Source: Clostridiaceae bacterium
GTDB lineage: Bacteria; Bacillota; Clostridia; Saccharofermentanales; UBA5734
Length of the DNA stretch: 35,082 bases
Assembly: GCA_012520975.1 (NCBI GenBank)
Contig: JAAYNF010000085.1
Span: forward strand, 1 to 35,082
Direction of reading: 5' to 3'
Shown here: piece after piece, positions 8,612-16,235 of the stretch
Numbering within the stretch: position 1 is the first letter of the stretch
Layout of the letters: every line of letters starts with the position of its first letter
The notes under the pieces: generated by a model
Told to the model about the DNA's origin: nothing
The model's input: only the letters and a program-made list of their open reading frames with translations
Databases searched by the model: none
Position numbers and translations under genes: made by a program

Positions 8612-9046
8612 ATGCAATACAGTGATCGTGTCATGGACCATTTCATGAATCCACGTAATGTCGGTGAAATCGAGGACGCGGAGGCCACAGGACTGATCGG
8701 CAACGCCAAATGCGGTGATATCATGAAGATGTTTTTGAAAATAGAAGACGGAATCATTGTCGATGCCAAGTTTAAGACCTTTGGCTGTGGAGCCGCGATC
8801 GCAACAAGCAGCATGGCAACCGAAATGATCAAGGGAAAGACCTTGGATGAGGCATTGCAGCTGACCAACAAGGCGGTGGCCGAGGCGCTCGGTGGTTTGC
8901 CCCCTGTTAAGATGCATTGTTCCTTGTTGGCTGAACAAGCGGTAAAATCAGCCTTGAAAGAGTACTATGAAAAACATGATCTGATCAACGATGACAACCG
9001 CCATCTTTTTGACAAGCTCAATGAGGATGCCCATGACCATGCCTAA
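8612..9046 (+). CDS. iscU: Fe-S cluster scaffold protein, IscU/NifU N-terminal type
   Basis: A 144-residue scaffold on which Fe-S clusters are built with sulfur from the upstream desulfurase. All three cluster-ligand cysteines are present, in NAKCGD, FGCGAAIATSSM and MHCSLLAEQA. ATG 8612 gives the standard MQYSDRVMDHFMNPRNVGEI start; the track's GTG 8600 would add four residues and is poorly spaced from AAAGTGAG. The protein is a single NifU_N domain without the middle ferredoxin or C-terminal Nfu domain of true NifU. It overlaps mnmA by 14 bases, which suggests translational coupling. Confidence 0.92.
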   Translation: MQYSDRVMDHFMNPRNVGEIEDAEATGLIGNAKCGDIMKMFLKIEDGIIVDAKFKTFGCGAAIATSSMATEMIKGKTLDEALQLTNKAVAEALGGLPPVKMHCSLLAEQAVKSALKEYYEKHDLINDDNRHLFDKLNEDAHDHA

Positions 9047-10136
9047 TCAATCTGCCAATCCCGGACGGGTTCTTCTTGGGATGAGCGGCGGGGTGGACAG
9101 CTCCGCCGCGGCTTTTTTGTTACAGTCAAAAGGTTGGGAGGTCTTGGGTTTGACCTTGATCACTCACGATCAATCCGAAGAGAACCTGGAGGATGTTCAA
9201 GCTGTCGCCCGCCGTTTGGGGATATCCTGGCAGCCCTGTGATGTTCGGCAGCTCTTTCAAAAAATCGTCATTGATGATTTTGTCGAAAACTACACAAACG
9301 GCCGTACACCCAACCCCTGCGTGATCTGCAACCCTCTGGTTAAATTCAAAATGCTGTCTGAAATAGCCGCACATCTTGAAGTTCCGACCATTGCTACCGG
9401 ACATTACGCAAAAATTCACCGCCTTGACAATGGTCGTTATTGTTTGGGCAAAAGCTGTGATGTCAGTAAAGATCAAAGTTATTTCATGTATCGGCTGTCG
9501 CAGAAACAACTGTCACAATTAATTTTCCCCCTTGGGGATTTTAGCAAGATCTCGGTACGCAAAGTGGCACAGGAAGCCGATTTAAAGTCGGCTGCCGGCG
9601 TTGTTCTGGCCGACAAACCTGACAGCCAGGACTGTTGCTTTATCACCAAGGGGAGTTATCCGGATTTTATCAGGCAATGCTTCATTGAACGTGGTCAAGA
9701 TGTTTCGAGATCACCCTTTTCGCCTGGACCTGTTGTCGATACGTCAGGGCATCAGGTTGGTACGCACAAAGGATTGATCCACTATACCATTGGTCAACGG
9801 AAAGGATTTCAGGTGCAAACTACGCAACGGCTTTTCGTTACGGGATTTGATCCGGTCAATAATGCTCTGATTGTCGCTCCATTCGATACCGTTCTTAAAA
9901 AGGAAATTAAGGTAACCGAGCCTGTTTACTCCGGCATGTCCCAACTACAGGAAGGTGAACGGCTGACCGCCCGTATTCGTTATTCGGCAGGCGAGACGCC
10001 TTGCCGGGTTTATCCGCTGGATAATGACAACTGGCGCGTTGTCTTTGATGAACCGGTTGCCGCACCGACACCCGGTCAATCCTGTGTTTTATATCGAGAT
10101 AGCATGATTATGGCCGGCGGATTTATATCTTTGTGA
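9033..10136 (+). CDS. mnmA: tRNA 2-thiouridine(34) synthase MnmA
   Basis: A 367-residue enzyme that thiolates the wobble uridine of Lys, Glu and Gln tRNAs. The PP-loop is GMSGGVDSSAAAF (about 16-28). The two catalytic cysteines fit NPCVICNPLVKF and DSQDCCFI. The segment GLIHYTIGQRKG and the C-terminal beta-barrel are also present. Several in-frame ATGs lie near the start; 9033 is preferred because GAGGA at 9023-9027 sits 5 bases upstream, with 9039 as an alternative. The iscS-iscU-mnmA order supports direct sulfur relay from the adjacent desulfurase, as known for paired YrvO-MnmA. Its 3' end overlaps the convergent PHP gene by 14 bases. Confidence 0.94.
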   Translation: MTMPNQSANPGRVLLGMSGGVDSSAAAFLLQSKGWEVLGLTLITHDQSEENLEDVQAVARRLGISWQPCDVRQLFQKIVIDDFVENYTNGRTPNPCVICNPLVKFKMLSEIAAHLEVPTIATGHYAKIHRLDNGRYCLGKSCDVSKDQSYFMYRLSQKQLSQLIFPLGDFSKISVRKVAQEADLKSAAGVVLADKPDSQDCCFITKGSYPDFIRQCFIERGQDVSRSPFSPGPVVDTSGHQVGTHKGLIHYTIGQRKGFQVQTTQRLFVTGFDPVNNALIVAPFDTVLKKEIKVTEPVYSGMSQLQEGERLTARIRYSAGETPCRVYPLDNDNWRVVFDEPVAAPTPGQSCVLYRDSMIMAGGFISL

Positions 10137-10944
10137 AAACAGGTTGACGCCGGACAAAATGAACCACTTCCCGACAGCCGAGCTGCCTTAGCCAGGCTGT
10201 GGTCTCGGTAAAAAGATTCCCGGCTTCATCCGGATTGTGCGCGTCGCTTCCCAGGCTGATCCATCCGCCCAACTCGAGTTGTCGCTTGACAATCATCGGA
10301 TCCGGCCAAGCATCAAAGTCCTGATAGCCGCCTGATTGCAATCTGACGATGGAACGCGAATTAATCTCCAGTGCCTTGCCATGCTCGGCAAGAAAACCAA
10401 GCAGCTGCTCAAACTCCGACGGGAAATGATCATAGTGCATCTTAAGATCTGAAACAGGAGCATAACGGCTGATATAGTCAAAATGTCCTAGAATATCGAA
10501 ATCCGGGCATTGATGGATCATATCGATCAATGCTGTCAAATAACGACGGTAGACCGTCTCTGAACCGGCCTGGTAAAGATCAGAAGTAAAATAAGGATCT
10601 TTTCCATCCAAAATGTGAATGGAGAGAATAACACAGTCAAAGGGATGATCACGAGTCAGAGCCGAATAAAAATCGTCCAGATGAGGCAGATATCCCAGCT
10701 CGATCCCGATCAAAAGCTCCGGCGCGGTTTCCGGCAAGGTTGCTTTTATGGCCGTTAAATCGGCAAAATAGCGTGTAAGATCAAAAATATCTTCACGACC
10801 ATTGTAAAAAAGGTCTTTTTCGTAATGATCGGTTATACAGACCGCGGATAGGTTGTTTTGAGCCGCGCAAGCGAGCAATTCGTCAATCGTTTGCTTGGCA
10901 TCATGTGAATAGGCGGCAAGATGAGTATGGGTATCACAAAGCAT
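10123..10944 (-). CDS. PHP-domain phosphatase, histidinol-phosphatase (HisJ/HisK) family
   Basis: A 273-residue PHP metal-dependent phosphoesterase. Likely trinuclear metal ligands are visible in order: CDTHTHLAAYSHD at the N-terminus, CITDHYEK, the glutamate in IGIELGY, SIHILDG, ILGHFDYISR and WISLGSDAHNP near the C-terminus. This matches the HisJ-type histidinol-phosphatase family; no other his gene is in the window, so the substrate could be another phosphate ester. AGAGG precedes the ATG. It is convergent with mnmA (14-base overlap) and divergent from the aminopeptidase gene. Confidence 0.8.
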   Translation of the reverse strand: MLCDTHTHLAAYSHDAKQTIDELLACAAQNNLSAVCITDHYEKDLFYNGREDIFDLTRYFADLTAIKATLPETAPELLIGIELGYLPHLDDFYSALTRDHPFDCVILSIHILDGKDPYFTSDLYQAGSETVYRRYLTALIDMIHQCPDFDILGHFDYISRYAPVSDLKMHYDHFPSEFEQLLGFLAEHGKALEINSRSIVRLQSGGYQDFDAWPDPMIVKRQLELGGWISLGSDAHNPDEAGNLFTETTAWLRQLGCREVVHFVRRQPVFTKI

Positions 10945-10995
10945 GGTTTACCTCTGATGGTGTTACTGATAAAATGAGATCTGCTGACCGTTCCG

Positions 10996-11024
10996 ATTAT
11001 ACCGACATCGTCAGTGAAATACAA
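10996..11024 (-). promoter_or_regulatory. Promoter for the PHP phosphatase gene
   Basis: Read on the minus strand: TTGTAT, a 17-bp spacer and a perfect TATAAT, about 50 bases upstream of the PHP start. The same 129-bp gap must hold the divergent promoter for the aminopeptidase, for which only weak candidates are seen. Confidence 0.6.
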
Positions 11025-11073
11025 ATCATCCGGCGACAATTTTAATAGAAAATAACAAAATGGAGGATCAAGA

Positions 11074-12540
11074 ATGATGATCAAGAATGAAAAATCAGAC
11101 AAAGTCATAAAAGAACAGTCCGACGATCAAAGCCAAACCGGCAAGGCCTTGAAGAAAAAACTTCAGGTAGAGTACCCAAATCTTTGGGATGTATCCGAGC
11201 CGGCTGATCGGGATGCGGCTTTTGCCTTTGCCGAGGAATACAAAATCTTTCTTGATTTGGCAAAAACAGAGCGGGAATTTGTAACCGTTGCGGTCGAGAC
11301 GCTGGAAAGCCTAGGTTTCTCAGATCTGAATCAAACCTCATCACTGACGGCAGGGGATAAGGTCTACAAAAATATTCGCGGCAAAGGATTGGTCGCGGCG
11401 GTAATCGGTGTTCAACCGATCCAAACCGGCTGTAATTTAATTGGAGCCCATATCGATTCCCCCCGTTTGGACCTAAAGCCCAATCCGCTCTATGAAGACG
11501 CTGATTTGACATTCTTGAAGACACACTACTATGGTGGAATAAAAAAATACCAATGGCCCGCCATTCCCTTGGCCTTGCATGGCGTTGTTTTCCGCGCCGA
11601 CGGATCGCCGTTGGTACTGAATATCGGTGAAAACGATCAGGATCCGGTGTTGACCATTACCGACCTGTTGCCGCATCTTGGCGCCGAGCAGATGAGCAGG
11701 AAATCGACCGAGTTGATTAAAGGTGAAGAATTAAATGTCTTGGTAGGCGGGCTGCCATATCCGGATCCCGAATTGGCCGGACGGTTCAAATTAAATTTGC
11801 TTCAGCTTCTGAATGAGCAGTATGGACTGGTTGAAAAAGATCTGGTAACAGCGGAAATAGAAATCGTGCCGGCGGGTAAAGCTCGTGATGTCGGTTTAGA
11901 TCGCAGCATGATCGGTGCCTACGGACAGGATGATCGGGCCTGCGCTTTTCCGGCTTTGGCGGCCTTGACCGATCTGGAGAAACCCGAACGAACCTCGGTC
12001 TGTATGTTTTTTGACAAAGAGGAAACCGGTAGTGACGGCAATACAGGTGCTCAATCAAGATCTTATGAAAATGTGCTGCTCCAACTCCTCTTTTTGCAAA
12101 AACCCGATGCCAACGTGATTGAACAGGCCAAGATGATGGAAAATTGCCGAATGCTTTCAGCCGATGTCAGCAATGCTTTTGATCCTACTTTTGCCTCGGT
12201 CTCGGATCCACGCAATAATAGTTACCTAGGTCGTGGAATCAGCTTGGTAAAATACACCGGCTCACGGGGAAAAGGCGGTACCAGCGATGCCAATGCCGAA
12301 TTTTTCGCCCGGATCGTCCGGCTTTTCGATGCGGAAAAGATTCCTTGGCAAACAGGAGAATTGGGTAAAGTCGATGCCGGCGGCGGAGGTACGATCGCCA
12401 AATATCTCGCCAATACCGGAATGGATGTGATCGATTGCGGGATACCGGTCCTATCGATGCATTCGCCCTTCGAAATCGCCAGCAAAATCGACCTGTATTT
12501 TACTTATTTGGCCTATAAGACATTTCTGACCAAAATGTAA
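11074..12540 (+). CDS. M18-family aminopeptidase
   Basis: A 488-residue dinuclear-zinc aminopeptidase of the aspartyl-aminopeptidase (M18) family, acting on acidic N-terminal residues or as a general cytoplasmic peptidase. Metal and catalytic segments are visible in order: LIGAHIDSPRLDLKP, GQDDRACAFPAL, FFDKEETGSDGNTGAQS (the Glu pair), FDPTFASVSDP and GIPVLSMHSPFEIASKID. GGAGG lies 7 bases before ATG 11074. It is monocistronic, convergent with the recombinase gene downstream; the 47-bp gap between them has no clear terminator. No signal peptide, so it is cytoplasmic. Confidence 0.92.
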   Translation: MMIKNEKSDKVIKEQSDDQSQTGKALKKKLQVEYPNLWDVSEPADRDAAFAFAEEYKIFLDLAKTEREFVTVAVETLESLGFSDLNQTSSLTAGDKVYKNIRGKGLVAAVIGVQPIQTGCNLIGAHIDSPRLDLKPNPLYEDADLTFLKTHYYGGIKKYQWPAIPLALHGVVFRADGSPLVLNIGENDQDPVLTITDLLPHLGAEQMSRKSTELIKGEELNVLVGGLPYPDPELAGRFKLNLLQLLNEQYGLVEKDLVTAEIEIVPAGKARDVGLDRSMIGAYGQDDRACAFPALAALTDLEKPERTSVCMFFDKEETGSDGNTGAQSRSYENVLLQLLFLQKPDANVIEQAKMMENCRMLSADVSNAFDPTFASVSDPRNNSYLGRGISLVKYTGSRGKGGTSDANAEFFARIVRLFDAEKIPWQTGELGKVDAGGGGTIAKYLANTGMDVIDCGIPVLSMHSPFEIASKIDLYFTYLAYKTFLTKM

Positions 12541-12587
12541 TCGAATTGGTGCTGCGTCAACTCAAAAATTGATGTCAGCGAAACATC

Positions 12588-13616
12588 TTATTCGTAAGAT
12601 TCCTCTTCGTCCTGATCTGAATCGGGGAGGGGGGAGGTGGCTGATTGCCGCGGCCGAATCGCACTTAACGGATTTTGCTCGACCGCATGATGCAAGGACT
12701 CATTATCCACATGGGTGTAAATTTCCGTTGTGGACACACTGACATGGCCGAGAATAACCTGCAAGGCCCGGATGTCGACTTTTCCATATTTATACATCAA
12801 GGTTGCCGCCGTGTGGCGAAGCTTGTGAACAGAGTAGCGGGCCGGATCCAGGCCGGCTGATCGGATATATTTTTTGATCAGGTATTGGACGGTCTTCGGG
12901 CTGATGCGTCTGCCGAGCCGACTGATAAACAGGGCTTCCGGATCCTTCAGTCCGGTTTTTGGTCTTTGCTCCAGATAGGCATCAAGGGCCGCCATACAGG
13001 CACCATTGAGGTAAATGGTTCGCTCCCTGCCACCCTTGCCGATGACGGTCAGAATATCACCGCGGATGTTGGTCAAATTGATACCGCAAAGCTCAGCCAA
13101 ACGGAGTCCGCAGTTTAAAAACAAAGTCAAAATGCAGTAATCGCGCACCGTCAGTTCGCTGGCGCCTGCTTCTACGGTTTCAAGCAATTTTTGACTCTCA
13201 TCAAGAGATAGGTAGCGAGGTAGTTTTTTCAGAATTTTGGGGGATTCCAGCTCAGCCGCAACATTCTCATCAAGAATAAAAGCCTTGTTTTTCAAATATG
13301 AGAAGAAAGCCCTCAGTGCCGCGATTTTTCTGGCACGTGTCGCCGGCGCGCAGCGTCGTTCCTGGCTCAGCCATGTGATATAGGCATACAGATCAACCAG
13401 TTTGATCGAGCGCAGCAGGTCATTGTCGAAATTGGCTATTGATATTTCATTAAAAGCTTGATCGGGCTTGACCAGACCTCGCCGCAGCAAAATATAACGA
13501 GAAAAAAGAATCAGATCATAACGATATTCGCGGATGGTTAAAGGGGAGCGGGCCTTTATAGCCTGAAAGTATCCAAGAAATCGTTCCAGCGCATCATAAA
13601 GCTCAACTTCAGCCAT
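12588..13616 (-). CDS. XerC/XerD-like tyrosine recombinase
   Basis: A 342-residue tyrosine recombinase with an N-terminal SAM-like core-binding domain (about 5-112) and a catalytic domain with the full set R172 (NCGLRLAEL), K194 (GKGGRERT), H264 and R267 (HKLRHTAA), H291 (LGHVSV) and Y300 (TEIYTHV). Size and intact residues fit a chromosomal dimer-resolving Xer protein. The C-terminus carries an extra Ser/Pro then acidic tail (DSDQDEEES) beyond the normal XerC end. AAGGAG precedes the ATG. No integrase-like cargo, att repeats or phage genes flank it, so a housekeeping role is favoured. XerC versus XerD cannot be decided. Confidence 0.88.
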   Translation of the reverse strand: MAEVELYDALERFLGYFQAIKARSPLTIREYRYDLILFSRYILLRRGLVKPDQAFNEISIANFDNDLLRSIKLVDLYAYITWLSQERRCAPATRARKIAALRAFFSYLKNKAFILDENVAAELESPKILKKLPRYLSLDESQKLLETVEAGASELTVRDYCILTLFLNCGLRLAELCGINLTNIRGDILTVIGKGGRERTIYLNGACMAALDAYLEQRPKTGLKDPEALFISRLGRRISPKTVQYLIKKYIRSAGLDPARYSVHKLRHTAATLMYKYGKVDIRALQVILGHVSVSTTEIYTHVDNESLHHAVEQNPLSAIRPRQSATSPLPDSDQDEEESYE

Positions 13617-13650
13617 TTTCCCACTCCTTTTTGTGATTGTTGCTGTGATT

Positions 13651-13679
13651 ATTATAACGATGACCTATAATAAAGGCAA
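13651..13679 (-). promoter_or_regulatory. Promoter for the xer gene
   Basis: On the minus strand: TTGCCT, a 17-bp spacer and a perfect TATAAT, about 35 bp upstream of the recombinase start. The -35 hexamer lies in one copy of a 14-bp tandem duplication, so the second copy offers another -35 further upstream. Confidence 0.55.
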
Positions 13680-13694
13680 AATAATAAAGGCAAA
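13667..13694. repeat. Perfect 14-bp tandem duplication in the xer-asd intergenic region
   Basis: ATAATAAAGGCAAA occurs twice with no gap, between the divergent xer and asd promoters. One copy covers the proposed xer -35 element. Confidence 0.85.
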
Positions 13695-13706
13695 AATGAT
13701 CTATTA

Positions 13707-13735
13707 TTGAAATATCAGACAAAGTGTGCTAGAAT
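13707..13735 (+). promoter_or_regulatory. Strong sigma-A promoter for asd
   Basis: TTGAAA (13707-13712), 17-bp spacer, TAGAAT (13730-13735), with TGC directly before the -10 (extended -10). It lies about 60 bp upstream of the asd start and is divergent from the xer promoter. Confidence 0.7.
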
Positions 13736-13798
13736 TCTCCGAACAAACACAAATGTCCACGAGTCAAGGACGTTTTGAAATGGAGCAAGAGAAGAGAG

Positions 13799-14884
13799 AT
13801 GAACAAAAAATTAAAAGTCGGTATCATCGGTTCCACAGGGTATGTTGGCCAGCGTTTTGTCAATCTTTTGGCGGATCATCCTTGGTTTGAAGTTGTGGCG
13901 ATAGCCGCATCGCCGCGGTCGGCCGGCAAAACTTATGCCGAGGCGGTTGAGGGACGCTGGAAACTTGATGTAGCTTTGCCCGGTAATATAGCCCAAATGA
14001 CGGTTTTGGCAACGGATCGCCTTGCGGCTGTCTGTAATCAGGTGGATTTCGTTTTTTGCGCCGTAGATATGGAAAAAGCTGCTTTACAGGCCTTGGAAGA
14101 GCAGATCGCCGGTTTTGAAACACCTGTTGTGTCCAATAATTCAGCTCATCGTTGGACTCCGGATGTCCCCATGATTATTCCCGAGATCAATCCCGAACAT
14201 CTGGATCTGATTCCGATACAGCGCAAACGGCTTGGCACCCGTAACGGATTTATCGTGACAAAACCGAATTGCTCGATTCAAAGTTATGTGCCAGCTTTGA
14301 CGCCGCTTTTAGACTTTGAACCGGAACTGGTTAGTGTCTGTACCTATCAAGCCATTTCCGGCGCCGGCAAGACCTTTGCCGACTGGCCGGAAATGATCGG
14401 CAATATGATTCCTTATATTGGTGGAGAAGAGGAAAAAAGTCAACAAGAGCCGCTTAAGATTTGGGGACGGTTAACCGATGACAAAACCGCAATGGCCACG
14501 GCTCCGATCATCTCCGCCCAGTGCTATCGCGTTGCTGTTCAGGACGGACATACGGCAGCGGTCTCGGTCAAATTCAAAAAGAAGCCCCCACAAGATGAGA
14601 TTCTGGCTCGCTGGACCGCGTTTCAGGGCATTCCGCAAAAGGCTGGTTTTCCATCTGCTCCGATTCCTTTTCTACGCTATCTGGAGGATAATAATCGACC
14701 ACAGCCGGCCCTTGATGCCATGACCGGAAATGGAATGGCGGTCACCATCGGACGTTTGCGTGAGGATAATATTTTTGATTACAAATTTACCTGCCTGTCT
14801 CACAATACATTGCGCGGAGCAGCAGGAGGAGCTGTTTTAACCGCCGAACTGCTGGTTCACCAAGGTTATTTAAAAGCGAAATAG
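13799..14884 (+). CDS. asd: Aspartate-semialdehyde dehydrogenase, archaeal/fungal-type subfamily
   Basis: A 361-residue NADP-dependent enzyme making aspartate semialdehyde from aspartyl phosphate, the branch point to lysine/diaminopimelate, threonine and methionine. The Rossmann start is [18 protein letters not shown]; the catalytic cysteine is in [13 protein letters not shown] (about C158); AISGAGKTF and [15 protein letters not shown] (active-site His) follow. The motif spacing is that of the archaeal/yeast branch rather than the E. coli or B. subtilis type. ATG 13799 gives the family N-terminus; the ribosome binding site is poor (GA-rich GAGAAGAGAG). The next gene follows after 27 bp and is probably co-transcribed. 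Confidence 0.9.
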   Translation: MNKKLKVGIIGSTGYVGQRFVNLLADHPWFEVVAIAASPRSAGKTYAEAVEGRWKLDVALPGNIAQMTVLATDRLAAVCNQVDFVFCAVDMEKAALQALEEQIAGFETPVVSNNSAHRWTPDVPMIIPEINPEHLDLIPIQRKRLGTRNGFIVTKPNCSIQSYVPALTPLLDFEPELVSVCTYQAISGAGKTFADWPEMIGNMIPYIGGEEEKSQQEPLKIWGRLTDDKTAMATAPIISAQCYRVAVQDGHTAAVSVKFKKKPPQDEILARWTAFQGIPQKAGFPSAPIPFLRYLEDNNRPQPALDAMTGNGMAVTIGRLREDNIFDYKFTCLSHNTLRGAAGGAVLTAELLVHQGYLKAK

Positions 14885-14911
14885 ACCTTGATTTTGGTCA
14901 GGAGGAGACTG

Positions 14912-15865
14912 ATGGAGCTTTATTTACCGTTGCAATTTTCATCGGCAACCGGTACCGGAATGATACAAGGCAGATTGTATCGGCCGGCCCCAAATGTCGA
15001 AGCCAGCGGGCTGATCGTTCAAATCGTGCATGGCATGGCAGAGCATCAGCAGCGCTATGAATCCTTTTGTCTTTTTTTGACAAGTCACGGCCACGCGGTT
15101 TGCAGTATGGATTTGCCAGGACACGGCTACTCCGTCAGTTCGGAGGAATATTTGGGATATTTCGGAGCTACGGACGGAACCGATCTTGTACTTGCCGATA
15201 TCGATCGGTTGGCCGATCTGGCAATCCAAGAGCTCTTGCCTCAACAAGGCGCGGTTCGGCGTGTCATTTTGGGTCACAGCATGGGATCATTTATCAGTCG
15301 GTTGGCCTGTACGGGATCCGAACGATCCATTGCGGCTGCAATTTTCTCCGGAACCTCAGGCAACAACCCGGCAGCAAAACTAGGGGTTTTACTGGCAGAA
15401 ATCTCAATTAAACGAAACGGACCCTTGTATAAGGATAAATTTCTTGCTCGTCTGTCATCGGTGGGTAACCTCAAACGAATCGCCAAGCCGCGGACACCGA
15501 TTGATTGGCTGAGTCGCGATCAGGAAGTCGTGGATGCGTATCTGGCTGATCCGCTATGCGGATTCACATTTACCGCAGCCGGATATCGCGATCTGTTCCG
15601 CTGGCTGGTCGCTGTGTCCGAAAGAAAATGGGCGCAACAGGTCAAGCCGGGCCTTCCGATCCTTCTTATATCAGGCTCCGACGATCCAATCGGTCAATTC
15701 GGCAAGGGCCCCCGTCAGATCTATGATCAACTCAAAAAGGCCGGCCACCCGGTTGCACTGAAATTATATGAAGGAGCAAGACACGAGGTGTTGAATGAAA
15801 CCAACCGGTCGGAGGTTTGGAATGACATCCTATCTTGGCTTGATGATTTTAGCAAGTTGTCTTGA
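14912..15865 (+). CDS. Alpha/beta hydrolase (monoacylglycerol lipase/lysophospholipase-like)
   Basis: A 317-residue serine hydrolase. It shows the oxyanion region VQIVHGMAEHQQRYESF, DLPGHGYS, the nucleophile elbow GHSMGS (about S123), the acid near ISGSDDPIG and the histidine in GARHEVLNE, which is the Hydrolase_4 (serine aminopeptidase S33-like/monoacylglycerol lipase) pattern. GGAGGAG stands just before ATG 14912; the track's 14888 start lacks one. No signal peptide. It follows asd by 27 bp; there is no obvious metabolic link. Its stop codon lies inside the -35 element of the leuA leader promoter. Substrate unknown. Confidence 0.85.
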   Translation: MELYLPLQFSSATGTGMIQGRLYRPAPNVEASGLIVQIVHGMAEHQQRYESFCLFLTSHGHAVCSMDLPGHGYSVSSEEYLGYFGATDGTDLVLADIDRLADLAIQELLPQQGAVRRVILGHSMGSFISRLACTGSERSIAAAIFSGTSGNNPAAKLGVLLAEISIKRNGPLYKDKFLARLSSVGNLKRIAKPRTPIDWLSRDQEVVDAYLADPLCGFTFTAAGYRDLFRWLVAVSERKWAQQVKPGLPILLISGSDDPIGQFGKGPRQIYDQLKKAGHPVALKLYEGARHEVLNETNRSEVWNDILSWLDDFSKLS

Positions 15866-15890
15866 CGTCAATTTTCTTTTGTGATAGAGT
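15862..15890 (+). promoter_or_regulatory. Promoter of the leuA T-box leader
   Basis: TTGACG (15862-15867), 17-bp spacer, TAGAGT (15885-15890) with TGA directly before it (extended -10). The -35 contains the stop codon of the hydrolase gene. Transcription from it would cover the whole T-box leader. Confidence 0.65.
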
Positions 15891-15919
15891 ACAAAAAATG
15901 AATCTGCACAAATAAATAT

Positions 15920-16204
15920 GAGCATTATGAGCACAAAGAATGGGATCAGTAAACTTGCCCAATGAGATCAGAGAGCCGTTGGTTGGTGTGAAACGGCGTC
16001 ACTTAAGCAGTTGAACTCGCCCAGGAGTGTATATCGCTGAAAGCGCTGTCAGTAGGTGATTTCGGAGGTCGACCGTTATAGCGACAGGATATCGGGCATA
16101 CCTGTATCCGGTGAGTGCATCGCGCAGGCGATGAAGTGGAGTGGTACCGCGGGAGGAATAGCGCCTTTCGTCTCTGACAATGAGACGAAAGGCGTTTTGT
16201 TTTT
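15920..16204 (+). ncRNA. T-box leader (tRNA-Leu-sensing riboswitch) of leuA
   Basis: This leader explains the 370-bp gap before leuA. Stem I shows the S-turn side GGGATCAGTAAACT facing AGTTGAACTCGCCC, so the specifier codon is CTC (16016-16018), a leucine codon. The distal arm GCCGTT/AACGGC encloses GGTTGGTGTGA, typical of the T-box apical region. The conserved T-box TGGTACCGCGG is at 16142-16152, followed by the terminator. By known mechanism, uncharged tRNA-Leu pairs with the specifier and T-box and stabilises the antiterminator, so leuA is made when leucine is short. The 5' boundary is approximate. Confidence 0.93.
16162..16204 (+). terminator. Regulated intrinsic terminator of the leuA T-box leader
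   Basis: CGCCTTTCGTCTC and GAGACGAAAGGCG form a perfect 13-bp stem around a 7-base loop, followed by TTTTGTTTTT. It would compete with the antiterminator formed by the T-box sequence just upstream. The leuA ribosome binding site follows within 20 bases. Confidence 0.95.
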
Positions 16205-16235
16205 CCGAGCAGTCGGGAAGAGGGAGGATTTAAGC

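Noticed and set aside
12588-13616. Tyrosine recombinase as the integrase of a mobile element
   Set aside because: No att-like repeats, phage or conjugation genes nearby, and size and residues fit a housekeeping Xer protein. I also saw no dif-like site.
13736-13760. CGAACAAACACAAAT downstream of the asd -10 as a second LexA box
   Set aside because: Only the CGAAC half matches; there is no GTTCG or GTTTG half at the right spacing.
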